From assembly GCA_021234155.1 (NCBI GenBank), contig JAJEKV010000095.1:2282606-2346605 (forward strand): a stretch of DNA of 64,000 nt, written 5' to 3'. Of the stretch, positions 49,002 to 59,396 are shown piece after piece (the stretch's first letter is position 1; each line of letters begins with the position of its first letter). Position numbers and translations under genes: made by a program. The notes under the pieces were generated by a model. It was given only the letters and a program-made list of their open reading frames with translations, did not search any database and was not told the DNA's origin. This DNA is from Isoetes taiwanensis. Taxonomy: Eukaryota; Streptophyta; Lycopodiopsida; Isoetales; Isoetaceae.

Positions 49002-49416
49002 ACAAGTAATACAAATGAATACCTTCTTAATTAACAAGGACATACAACCAACTCAATCAAATGCATCTCATAATCCAGTTCTCAAAAAAATATCGTGGTC
49101 GTACAATAAGTTGCAGGAATGGTTGTTCTTCTAATAAGTCCAAACAAATGATTATGCCAAGGCATAAAGCGACAAGATTTGCTCAATCACCGTGTTCTTC
49201 CATGCTTGAACTTGATATCATAAAAAATTGAAAGAATTAACATGTGAATGAGTAACAATGTCGAGCATTGGTGTGCCACTAATGGGGGCTATGCATAAAC
49301 TCTAGAATATTGCGCCAGTGGAAGAGTGCGTAGGGAATCTGAATGACAAACTCTAAATATTAATCGAATGGATGTATGTGATAGGGACTATAAAATAATA
49401 TGAACAAGATCCTACA

Positions 49417-49498
49417 CGTGGATGATAGGATTCGAACCTATGCGAGCAAAGCCCACATGATTTCTAGTCATGCCCAATAACCACTCTGGCACATCCAC
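49417..49498 (-). tRNA. tRNA-Ser(AGA), copy 13
   Basis: Complete, no defects seen; best reference copy in the window. Confidence 0.95.
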
Positions 49499-49639
49499 GC
49501 CAGCATGTGGAATACTTCCGATACTTCTTAGGTCATTGAGATATTTAGGAGGATAGGATTTGGCTAGTCATTTATTCTCTCTCATTCTGATGTTTGATGG
49601 TTGGAAGAGCAAGATTAGCTTCGATCTCATTTCTCACCC

Positions 49640-49643
49640 TATG
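49640..49643. repeat. 4-bp target-site duplication TATG (left)
   Basis: TATG is present on both sides of the transposon. Without the element, CACCC-TATG-GTGCAATCG matches the other units. Confidence 0.93.
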
Positions 49644-49673
49644 AACAAAGTTTAAAATGAAACGCACTTATTT
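49644..49673. repeat. Left terminal inverted repeat
   Basis: Thirty bases, matching the inverse of 58195-58224 with one mismatch (sixth base). A second AAACGCACTT follows 8 bp later, and a GAATCTTTGAAAGATTC palindrome at about 49696-49712. Confidence 0.93.
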
Positions 49674-50219
49674 GCTGGAAACGCACTTCAAAAGGAATCT
49701 TTGAAAGATTCCCTAAAATTCCCTTAAAAAAGTCCATTTTTAAGATTTTTTTGTGACAGGTGTGACAATTTAAGTAATTTAGGTACCATTTTTGAGGGGT
49801 TGATTGAACATAACTTTCATGCAAAAATTTCAAATAGCAATTTTCATCCTCCTAAACTAGAACAAAAAATAATTACTTTTATAAAGTGTAGCAAAAAAGG
49901 GGCAATTAAAAAAATAGCAAGGGTAATAGAGTGACAAAGAAGTGATATATTCATGGTTGTGAAAATTGTACAAAATTATGAACAAAATTGTCAAAAAAAT
50001 ATAGAACATTTTGACAGACATAATATCACCGCTTCTTTTACTTTTTTACATGTTTGAGTCATCTGGACAAACTTACATTTTGCAGCAAGATCGGGATGCA
50101 TCTCATCCTCCCACTCATTTAATCCCCACGATCACTTGAGCCTTCATCCTCAGCTTCACTCTCAAAACGATGTACTCGAACGATCTTCTTCCTCACCGCC
50201 TACAAGTGAGTCCTCATCA

Positions 50220-53214
50220 TCATCTTTTTTTGGCCACCTTTCTAGGTTGTTTGTCTAATCCACATGCTGACCTTATTAAAGTTTGAGTGACCATACGTAA
50301 GTTATTAGCAAAGAATCGAACAAAGTCATATGCAAGAACCTTCACTTCAGATAGATCTATGACAGCAAGACTTGCTTTGACTTTGCTCTCTTTCCCCACT
50401 CCGCTTTTACCATCTCCAAAGTATAACTCCCACTTCGAGCACCGGCATTTGTTCTCATCCAAAGGTGCACTTTTAGTTGAGTGGGAATTCCATCCTCTCT
50501 TGTTACCTCCAAATACTTTAGCTAGCCGCGGCTTCCCGGACTCATCATTATCACCGGGGGACAGCTATGAGCATTCCTTTCAATCTCTCGAGATCCAACC
50601 GGATACTCGAGCAACTTGTTGTGTCAGGCGTCAGGGGGCTGTACATGACTCGCCATCTTCATCTGAGCTAGCCAATATCTCTACATGTTCCTCTTGATTA
50701 TCAACTTGCACGTGGAGAGTTTGCCTAGATGGCCGTTGAATGTAACCGGTCTTCGACCTTGTAATGAAGCTTGCAAAATATCACGCTGTCGGTGAAAAAA
50801 CGAGGCCACCATAAAGCATCTGCCTCCCCCAAAGTGGTTAGAGCACCTAATCAATACTTGTCTCAATAAAATCCAATGATTTGCTTGAGTCAAATGCTCT
50901 TCCCTCCTTTTTTACTCTTTGTGATTTCTTTCAAGCTTTTTAGAGGCATTTGCTTTCTGCAGAGAGCATGGAACTAGTATTGGGGATGGTGCGAATGAAT
51001 TGAATACTGGCCGCTGGTCGCCAATTTGCAAAGATGTGGCATATTTCTTTCCTTGTAAGATGGCCCCGCCATCTACAAGTGAAATTTTGATCTGATGCTG
51101 AAATGTAATATTTCTCAAGGGCTCAATAGCACAGCTGACCCGAGTTGATCTCTTCAAAAATCCATTCTTTGAAATCATAAGTTTCTTCCAACAACTCGAT
51201 GTCCGGACGAGGATTGTAGGAATCTTGGATAACCTCAATCATTGCTGGTAGGTCGAGAGCTTTTTCGTGGTAAGACGTTTAGAGAACCCATCAACATCCG
51301 ATCAATTTGGTCGTGTGTATGACCAACAAGCGTGAAACCAATCTTCACCTTCTTGAAGATTTGTTTCTCTACTAGCATAGCACGATGAAAGCAAACAACG
51401 CCGATTCTTATTTTCCCTTTGTCGTGTTGTCTAGTGAAGATCTGAGAACCGGTGGTATATGTTCTAGATTGGAAAGAAGCTTATTCAATATTGTGATAGT
51501 GAGATTTGGATCAAAGATGAATGTTTGGATAATTCAAAAATGCCTTGCAAGATAGTTTTCCATTAAATACAATAGCACCAACAACATGCGGATGTATGAA
51601 ATCTTCTTCAAAGAAGATCCTTAGGCACATTGACAAAATGTGGTAGGGTAGTCTTCTTCTGGTCCATTCCATCAATAACAACCGATATGTAGTTGAGTGG
51701 TTGTTCCATTAACTTTTCTTCCTATGTTTTGTCAATTTTCTCCTTTCCAAAGATTGTTGTTCTCTCATTGGCTTGTTCGGTTTCCCTTCAATGCATCCGA
51801 AATGAAAATATGTTTAGGAAAAACCTACTTTTAAGTAGAACTAGGCAAGAACACGCCCCGAAGCTTACTTTTAGTGTGAAGTGTCCTTGCATTTTGTCTC
51901 TGAGCTTTTAATTCAGAGCATGTAGCACAAACAGACATCCTATGCTTTCTAGGAATGGCCACGCGAGAAAACTCTTTTTTCCAGAGCACAATAAAGTAAG
52001 AGTAGCGCATAAAGCGTTCTCGGCCTCAACACACACTCCTTATAATTATCGTAGGACTTCTTGTTTTCATGGAAATTGTCACTCAAGTGGTACATAGGGC
52101 TATTAGGGAGTTTCTCACAAGACTCCTTAAAGAAACCTTCCATCTAGGAGACACATTGAAGGGCATGAATTCTGGTTATGCCTCCTGAATGGCAGTAGTC
52201 ATTAATGCCTGAATTCTTGTCAAGCCTTTTCTTTAGGCGGTCAAGTTGTCTGCTGCCTAAAGCATGAATCAATTTGAAGGCCGTTTGACAGACGGTGTGG
52301 CCACCAGCTGTGTAAGTAAACTTCTCACCATCATCTGGCCTAATATTGAAGGCTAAGTAGCCCCTTTGGTCTAGCAGAGTCATTGAACTGTAACTATCAC
52401 GAATCAACCTCAATTCCTTTAGTCCAATCTTAAGCAAACAACGTTGAGAACAACAGTGCTTTGTATGTGTTGCCCGCAAGTGAGCCTCGTCCATGAGTTT
52501 CTTTCTTCTAACAGTTGTACATGCTTTCTTGTGTAAGTTACGCTTAAGATTCTTACTTGCAGGGGCTTTGAATTCGAACATAGAGTCTTGTGGCTTTGGT
52601 AGGTCCTCGTCTGAGACATCAACATGAGGTGTTTCTTCGTCTAAGAGATCAACTTGAGGTGTACTTGTAGATGCTGATAGGTTTGGTGTGTGCAAGTCCT
52701 GAGGGGAGGTGCTTTCCCTCTCCCTAGGAAAAAGTAATCGAGGTTGGTGACGTAGTTGACCAGCTCCTGAAGTGTCGAGAAAAAAAGGGAGTTGCATGTC
52801 ACCGGATCGCTCCCACTTGTTGTAGTACCATTTAGCGAAATTGATGGAGTTGGCGTGATTTGCCTCCGGGGATTTAGCCTATGGTGGACTAAGGGCGACG
52901 TACTAAAATGAAGTGGAGGAGGTAGTCTGACCTCTCTAGGCTGTGGTGGAGTAAAACGCATTGGTGGGGGCAAAACGACGCTCGTGAGCGCGGGGTGTGG
53001 TGGAATAAATTGAACCGGTGGTGGAAGCCGAGGTGGTCGTGGCCGGAGTAAGATCAACGTGAGCCGGGGTTTGAATATCGAGGCGCAATTTCGGGGCTAC
53101 TTTCGGTGTCGGTTGAGGGGTGTGAATGTCACCGGCAGGGGAGGAAGCCCGCCAAGGAGTTGGAGGCTCTGCAGCTTCTTTTTCTCGAGCCATACTTTCG
53201 AGGAAAGGCCACAC
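50220..53214 (-). pseudogene. DDE-type transposase, broken or multi-exon
   Basis: Minus-strand blocks in order: Pro-rich N-terminus (about 53214-52800); an acidic, then basic segment with THTKHCCSQRCLLKIG (about 52470) and GGHTVCQTAFKLIHALGS (about 52280); FIVLWKKEFSRVAIPRKHR (about 51980) leading to CATCSELK; YISVVIDGMDQKKTTLPHF (about 51690-51640), with the likely first catalytic aspartate; a SLDNTT (about 51435); then GFTLVGHTHDQIDRMLMG (about 51330-51275) and YNPRPDIELLEETYDFKEW (about 51210). I recall this C-C---C, DGMDQ, DN, GHTH--ID set from a broad, poorly described eukaryotic transposase-like family (some annotated DUF7869-like). Several frame changes fall inside conserved blocks, so this copy is probably inactive unless they are sequence errors. 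Confidence 0.75.
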
Positions 53215-53216
53215 CT

Positions 53217-53375
53217 GTATAAATTTATACCCACGAATAGCGGTGGTAAAAGTTTACACCGGGATGGTATAAATTTATACGAGAAGGCAAACTTGTAGCC
53301 AGCAGACCAGATAAATTTATTAGTGAGATGGTATAAATTTATACAGAGGAGGAAGACACGGTATAAATTTATACT
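53217..53375. repeat. Palindrome cluster 1 (between the divergent genes)
   Basis: Copies of the GTATAAATTTATAC core lie at 53217, 53266, 53330 and about 53360, with degenerate copies at about 53243 and 53309, spaced about 25-65 bp. They sit just upstream of the transposase frame. Confidence 0.92.
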
Positions 53376-53567
53376 AAAACTCACGAACACTTGTATTGGA
53401 ATCTTTATGGAGAAACGCTTATCTGAAACGGCACTTAGCGGGGGTACTTAAGCGGCGCCGCCACCCTATTTTCCATATAATGCTTTCTTAGGAGTCGGCG
53501 CCAAGGTCCTTTTTATATACCCCCTCTTATTTGCTCTCCAACCTCTATCGCGCTAGTTCATACGGTC
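53376..53567 (+). promoter_or_regulatory. Putative promoter of the methyltransferase gene
   Basis: The GC-richer ~190 bp between palindrome clusters 1 and 2 contains TTTTTATATACC near 53509-53520, about 50-60 bp before the ATG at 53568. It is the natural divergent promoter region; no transcript evidence. Confidence 0.4.
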
Positions 53568-56500
53568 ATGGCCACGTAAGTCTACTTTCCGCATCGCTTT
53601 AGTTTCTCTTTGTTTTAATCTGTTAGAGTGTAAGCCCCACGGTATAAATTTATACCCTAGATGATTCTCGGATCGGTATAAATTTATACTTTGTGCTTCG
53701 GCGGTATAAATTTATACCGCTCGAGCACAAAGCGTTATAAATTTATAATGGGCCGAAAGACGAAGGGTATAAATTTATCGCGGCTCGAACACGATCGGTA
53801 TTATACCCCGTGGTTCTCGAGCGGGCCTAAATTTAAATTTATACCGCTTCGTGCTCGAGCCCGTGATAAATTTATACCGCTTGGATTATTTCAGATTTTT
53901 GATGTCCAAAGGTTCAACTAATGGTCCCGAACCTTAATATTTTCGTAATATTGTTGTGTTTTCCAGCTTAAATGACACAAATAAAGTGTTAATTTAGTGT
54001 GGATTTTATGCCCTTTCATCCTCTTTTTTCTACTGTTTTTGTGTTTCAAAAACTTCGAAAAAGTTAATATTCTTGTGTAAAAATGGTTTTTTTTATGCCG
54101 CTTTTCCAGCCCTAAGATCAAGTTTGTGCTCTCGGCGGGTCATCATCAAAGGTCGCACCACCAGAGCCACGACTTATGAACTAAAGGATCGGACTTGGTA
54201 CGTCCACGGGGCAAGAGAGAGCAAACCCAATCGATACGCACCTTTACTTGTGCAATAAATCGGGAAGGGCAAGTTCAAGTCCGATGATTATTACCCCCTG
54301 GCTTAAATTATGAAACTTGTTGCTACAGAGAACGATGATGAAGTTCTAATGCAAAGGTAACCATGACAAGGGCCCCGCCTACTATGTTTCTGAATACTAG
54401 AATGTTTAGAATAAGCATGTGCAAGCCTAAAGACGTGCACGATTACATTTCGACAATTACAAGAACGGCTTTGTAAGTTATTCTTAGGTGCTTTCAGATA
54501 AATTTATACCGCCAGCCTCTTAACATAACCCCGCATTACGGGATCGTAGTAGAAATTTTGATGTCAATAGTGCCGTATGACGAAAAAAAGTGTTGGTCAA
54601 GGGTCTATGGTACCCCGTAGAGTATCAAGAGGAAGTAGTAGAGGAAGAGGTAGAGGAAGAGGAAGAGGAAGAGGAAGAGGAAGAGGAGGAACCAAATAAC
54701 ACAAAGGGAAAGGGTAGGAAGCATTCCCCGGTACTAGATACACACACCTCCTACCAAGAAAAAATCTAGAAAAACAAAGCCCTTGACTATAGAGGAGTCG
54801 CCAGGCTCTCTTGAAGGCTCCCCCCGGAGCGCATATCGCGTTGGAAGCCCGCAGATAAGTCAAGTGCTATTCTCAAGCGGGTTAATGAAACCAAACCGCT
54901 CAAACAAACCATTTCTTTGACACTAAGCACTATCAAGAGGCCACCAAAAATGAAGATGGGGTCGAGTGTCAGCAGGTCCGAAAAGTTGTATGCTGCACAT
55001 GTGGCCATTCTTAAGCAAAGAATGAGAAGAAATCCTCATGCGCATGTGTCGCTCTAGTTGTTATGGTTGATAGAAGTCAATGCAATCAATTGCGGGGATT
55101 ACAAAAAAGGCGGACTTGAAGATTACACCTACTACGTCCTTGGAGGCACACACATACTACAAGGCTAGAAAAGAACTCTCAAAGGAGGAAACCCGTGAAC
55201 GAGGTGTAGAAAAGCGTGGAAGCCCATATTTACGTGGGTATCACAGACGCGAAGAGGCAAAAGTCATTGCCGTAAGTCACAATCTTGACAATGACTTTCG
55301 GTTAAAAATGAGCCTAATAGATAAGATCCGATTCATGCATCGAGAGTGCGGAGTTTCAAACAAATGCATGGAGAGGACTTCAAAAAACAGAAGAATAAGC
55401 TTCAAGAGCTTCGAGAAGCCTGTGTGACGGAGTGTTGCCTGAGCTATGATTCTGATAAGAAGCCCATTATGGCTGTCAAACAATACGATAACTACTTTCA
55501 GCTCGCCGAGATTGTCAAGTAAGTAAAAGATTCAATTCAATCTTTTTGTAGTATGTTTAGCGTGGTTAGAATCTTGTAGTAGCCCTCTTGGACGGTATAA
55601 ATTCATACCGGGTGCACGTCAGCGGTATAAATTTATACCGGCCTATTGATATAAATTTATCACCGATGCACGGTCAGCGATATAAATTTATCAGTGCACG
55701 GTCATGATATAAATTTATACCGCAACGTGCACGGTATAAATTTATACCGCCGCCAGGCACGGTATAAATTTATACCGTGTTGAGTCGCCCGGCTGCCATC
55801 CTCTTCGCCATTCAAGACTAAACTTCGTTTGACCGCTTACAGTGTGGGGATCTTCAAGAAAGAATTTTTTGTATGTTCAAGATGGGAGCTCAAAGAACAA
55901 GCTAAAGACGCAGGAAAGAAACCAAAGAAAGGTGGTGAATCAAAACCAAAAAATATGAGCATTGTACCCTGGACGCAGTTACAGGGTCTTAAAAGCAAAG
56001 AAATATTTGTTCGCCTGTTGGAAAAAGTAGTTGCCAAAGAATTCACATTAGACGAGATGGCCAAGGAAGCTAAAACGTAAGCCTCACTTGCTATGCCATG
56101 TTTTTTTCTACCTTTTTTTGTCTTACAATATTTTTCCCTTTGCAGTCAGAAAGACATTGTCACTTGCCGTGCCGAAGTTAATGAAGCGACTCAACCTAGA
56201 AGATCGGGGAGAGTGCAAACTTTTGTACCCAAGTTGTACCACAGACAGTATCATCAGAGAGCACGCAGTTAACTTCAGTGGCTGGGTAAGTTTTGCAAAA
56301 AATATGTTATGTGTTTGTGCCTTTGTCTCACATTACTCTTACAGAACAAGAAGAAGGGGCTAGCCACTGGATTTTTGAACCTGGTTCGTAGGGCCAAGGA
56401 AGAGAGGCAAAGGTTAAAGGCAATTGAACAGGGTAGAGAGGTCGCCACTTCCAGTTTTGACTGTACATATGAGAGATTTACCACATTTGGTCAGGACGTC

Positions 56501-57742
56501 CAATACAGGGTTGTTGAGGGTGATTGTACAAGGCTGGGGACTCTTTTAGACAAGCAACATTTTACATTATGCATTGCAGATATTCCTTATGGATTTAAAA
56601 TAAAGGATAGCGCTTTTGATGAGGAGGCTTTCACTCACGTGCAAGTCCGGTCTTTCCTGGATGGCCTCAAAGAAGTCACGACATCTGAAAACTGGAGGGT
56701 CATCATTTTTCATTCTGACCTTCAGACGATGTCGGTGCTTAAACCTATGGGAGCGGTCTGTAACGCCGGCTTCGAAAACTGCGTTTGGTAAGCTTCACAA
56801 TTAACGTTTTTTGTTTTACGGTAACTCCACGGTATAAATTTATACCACATCTGTCTTAAGGTTTAAATTTTAAAGGCTGGAACAACCGTGGTATAAATTT
56901 ATACAGCAAGGCAATGTCTGTATAAATTTATACGGCTTGCCGCCGTGGTATAAATTTATACAGCAAGGCAACCGTGGTATAAGTTTATACCGCCACACTA
57001 CTGGGCTAACTTATTTTCCTTGTTTTCTTTTTACTAATTTCTAATTTCTATATTGCTTGGCAGGCTTAAAACAAACGTCAAGGGTCATGGTGGTGGTCCG
57101 CGCTTAGTGAGCTGTTTCGAGCATTTTCATATAGGTTTTTACAGCGCGGACGCCAAAAAAACCATGGTTCATTTTAACACGCAGAATGAAAAGACTCCTC
57201 CCTGCAATGCATTTCAGTTCCCAGCTGTTTTGCAGAAATTAAGAGACCCACAGCGACAAGGCGCTGTGGTGTCCCATTATCAGAAGCCACAGCGGCTTAT
57301 TAATAATTTGATACAGTGGTTTTCTCGGCCTGGAGACTGGATCCTAGATGCCTTTTCTGGATCAGGCACCACAGCAGTTTGCGCCCTTAAGCAGGGGCGC
57401 AATGTCGTCTCCGTCGACATAGACCCAGATAAAGTAAGCTTCATCAGGACCAGGATAAGCTCTTGCGAATCCTTTCCTGATGAAAACGAGGAACTGGGAG
57501 CAAAGAACGGTGCCAGCGATGCTAAGGGCACTTACACAGAAATACAGCCTCCACTTACAGGAAGAAGAGATGAGGAGGTGGAGTTTGTTGACTTGGAGCC
57601 TGTGGTGCCCGAGCCAGAGAAACCGCCTGTGCCAATAGGTTTGGAATCAGAAGGAGGCGTCTCTGCTGTTGTAAGCTCGCAAGAGCCAGATCTCAAAGGG
57701 TACGAGAGTCCTGTGGACTGGGAAGAGCCACCTCTCGTATAA
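53568..57742 (+). CDS. DNA methyltransferase gene, beta-class N6-adenine/N4-cytosine type, spliced
   Basis: Likely exons: ATG at 53568 with donor GTAAGT at 53576; 54110-about 54256; a poorly resolved middle (54600-55050) with a poly-Glu stretch and a Lys-rich KKKSRKTKP; about 55080-55517; 55843-56076; 56150-56285; 56345-56787; 57064-57742. Boundaries of the last four have GT/AG sites and keep one frame. Motif IV DIPYGF lies near 56578; motif X/I follows downstream as SHYQKPQRLI (57273) and DAFSGSGTTAVCAL (57347), then VVSVDID. IV before I defines the permuted beta class. The enzyme would transfer a methyl group to adenine N6 or cytosine N4 in DNA. DIPY replaces the common DPPY. The acidic C-tail is unknown. 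The N-terminal half shows frame changes that I cannot resolve. Confidence 0.8.
53641..53885. repeat. Palindrome cluster 2 (methyltransferase intron 1)
   Basis: Clean copies at 53641, 53675 and 53701 (the last a 20-bp GCGGTATAAATTTATACCGC). Degenerate or half copies follow at about 53733, 53766, 53793, 53830 and 53862. CTCGAGCACAA or its inverse lies between several copies, so the spacer is repeated too. Confidence 0.92.
54257..54600. other. Region between putative exons 2 and 3
   Basis: No clear coding frame. Contains one half-degenerate palindrome at about 54497-54512. Might be intron or decayed exon. Confidence 0.4.
54636..54692 (+). repeat. GAGGAA repeat encoding poly-glutamate
   Basis: About nine GAGGAA/GTAGAG-type hexamers in a row give an acidic run (EEVVEEEVEEE and on) in the presumed middle of the methyltransferase gene. 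Confidence 0.8.
55594..55776. repeat. Palindrome cluster 3 (intron before the 55843 exon)
   Basis: Seven full or near copies at about 55594, 55623, 55649, 55679, 55706, 55733 and 55760, spaced 26-30 bp, joined by GGTGCACGTCAGC-like spacers. Regular spacing makes this a true tandem array. Confidence 0.94.
56829..56995. repeat. Palindrome cluster 4 (intron before the last exon)
   Basis: Copies at about 56830, 56890, 56920, 56947 and 56976, plus one degenerate (GGTTTAAATTTTAAAGG). Spacing about 27-30 bp, with CAGCAAGGCAAC spacers. Confidence 0.93.
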
Positions 57743-57751
57743 ATTTATACA
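57738..57751. repeat. Single palindrome overlapping the methyltransferase stop codon
   Basis: GTATAAATTTATAC contains the TAA stop of the preceding frame, so the palindrome forms the gene's 3' end. Confidence 0.9.
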
Positions 57752-57752
57752 G

Positions 57753-58194
57753 ACAGAGTTCTTAACCACTTTCATTGTAAACTATGTGCTAAGTAATATT
57801 ATAATTTATTTTGATGAAGATTTTTAAACTGAAAGCTTTGTCTCTCTAACAATGCTTAATTGAAACAACTCTTTCTTGCTCCAGGATTTCACACTCTTTG
57901 TCTTTCCAATGTTTGACTTTTTTAGTACTTCTATTAAGCTTGCAAAAAAACAATCTATATTTTCTTCTGTTTTTAACAATAAATACTTACTGAGTTATCA
58001 AAGTTAATGTCTCTCTCCTTAAAACAAGCATTTTTTTTTTTTGCCCTTCTTTTAAAATGAAAAAGCTTTAAAAATGTTGTTTTTTTGGGGGTATCCCGAA
58101 TGCTAATTGCTCAACAATCTATTTTGCTCCCTATTTTGTGTGTTTTTTTTTAAGTTTTCAATTTTTATAAAGGAATCTTTCAAACGCACTTCTT
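57753..58194. other. Right subterminal region of the transposon
   Basis: AT-rich 3' flank without a gene. AAGGAATCTTTCAAACGCAC near 58171-58190 mirrors the left subterminal sequence. Confidence 0.6.
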
Positions 58195-58224
58195 AAATAA
58201 GTGCGTTTCATTTTAAACCTTGTT
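58195..58224. repeat. Right terminal inverted repeat
   Basis: Inverse of 49644-49673 with one mismatch; followed by TATG. Confidence 0.93.
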
Positions 58225-58228
58225 TATG
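58225..58228. repeat. 4-bp target-site duplication TATG (right)
   Basis: Continues as GTGCAATCGATTGC, the normal tRNA-unit sequence. Confidence 0.93.
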
Positions 58229-58340
58229 GTGCAATCGATTGCTCAGTTATCCTTATGTCATTATCAACATGGTTTAATGCATTAAATCTTCTTTTTGGCT
58301 CTTGCGCCAAGAACAAAATTAGAAGAGTTGAACCACAGGA

Positions 58341-58411
58341 TGCATTGGCCGAGAATCGAACTCGGGTCTGTACCGTGGCAGGGTACTATTCTACCACTAG
58401 ACCACCAATGC
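58341..58411 (-). tRNA. tRNA-Gly(GCC), copy 14
   Basis: Mature sequence identical to copy 1. Confidence 0.95.
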
Positions 58412-58823
58412 ACAAGTAATACAAATGAATACCTTCTTAATTAACAAGCACATACAAACTCAATTAAATGCATCTCATAATCCAGTTCGCAAAAAAATAT
58501 CGTGGTCGTACAATAAGGTGTAGGAATGGTTGTTCTTCTAATAAGTCCAAACAAACGATTATGCCAAGGCATAAAGCGACAAGATTTGCTCAATCACCGT
58601 GTTTTTCCATGCTTGAACTTGATATCATAAAAAATTGAAAGAATTAACATGTGAATGAGTAACAATGTCGAGCATTGGTGTGCCACTAATGGGGGCTATG
58701 CATAAACTCTAGAATATTGCGCCAGTGGAAGAGTGCGTAGGGAATCTGAATGACAAACTCTAAATATTAATCGAATGGACGTATGTGATAGGGACTATAA
58801 AATAATATGAACAAGCTCCTACA

Positions 58824-58905
58824 CGTGGATGATAGGATTCGAACCTATGCGAGCAAAGCCCACATGATTTCTAGTCATGCCCAATAATCACTCTGGCACA
58901 TCCAC
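58824..58905 (-). tRNA. tRNA-Ser(AGA), copy 14
   Basis: Complete; one change in the D-loop (AATAATCACT on the plus strand). Confidence 0.92.
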
Positions 58906-59162
58906 GCCAGCATGTGGAATACTTCCGATACTTCTTAGATCATTGAGATGTTTAGGAGGATAGGATTTGGCTAGTCATTTATTCTCTCTCATTCTGATGT
59001 TTGATGGTTGGAAGAGCAAGATTAGCTTCGATCTCATTTCTCACCCTATGGTGCAATCGATTGCTCAGTTATCCTTATGTCATTATCAACATGGTTTAAT
59101 GCATTAAATCTTCTTTTTGGCTCTTGCGCCAAGAACAAAATTAGAAGAGTTGAACCACAGGA

Positions 59163-59233
59163 TGCATTGGCCGAGAATCGAACTCGGGTTTGTACCGTGG
59201 CAGGGTACTATTCTACCACTAGACCACCAATGC
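59163..59233 (-). tRNA. tRNA-Gly(GCC), copy 15
   Basis: Intact; one variable-loop change (GGGTTTGTACC on the plus strand). Confidence 0.92.
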
Positions 59234-59396
59234 ACAAGTAATACAAATGAATACCTTCTTAATTAACAAGCACATACAAACTCAATTAAATGCATCTCAT
59301 AATCCAGTTCGCAAAAAAATATCGTGGTCGTACAATAAGGTGTAGGAATGGTTGTTCTTCTAATAAGTCCAAACAAACGATTATGCCAAGGCATAA

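Larger units (their letters stand above)
49644..58224. mobile_element. 8581-bp DNA transposon encoding a DDE-type transposase and a DNA methyltransferase
   Basis: It starts AACAAAGTTTAAAATGAAAC and ends with the inverted equivalent; 29 of 30 terminal bases match. A TATG duplication flanks it inside a tRNA unit. Further copies of the AAACGCACTT word and GAATCTTT/AAAGATTC palindromes lie just inside both ends. It holds two divergent genes: the transposase on minus (about 50220-53214) and the methyltransferase on plus (about 53568-57742), with palindrome clusters between them and in introns. A 4-bp duplication is known for Sola and Ginger superfamilies among others; I do not assign the superfamily firmly. 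A methyltransferase as element cargo is the unusual point. Confidence 0.93.

Noticed and set aside
53059-53390. Frames with repeated INLY/YKFIP motifs between the divergent genes
   Set aside because: These are the palindrome read in two stop-free frames on both strands, not a repeat protein.
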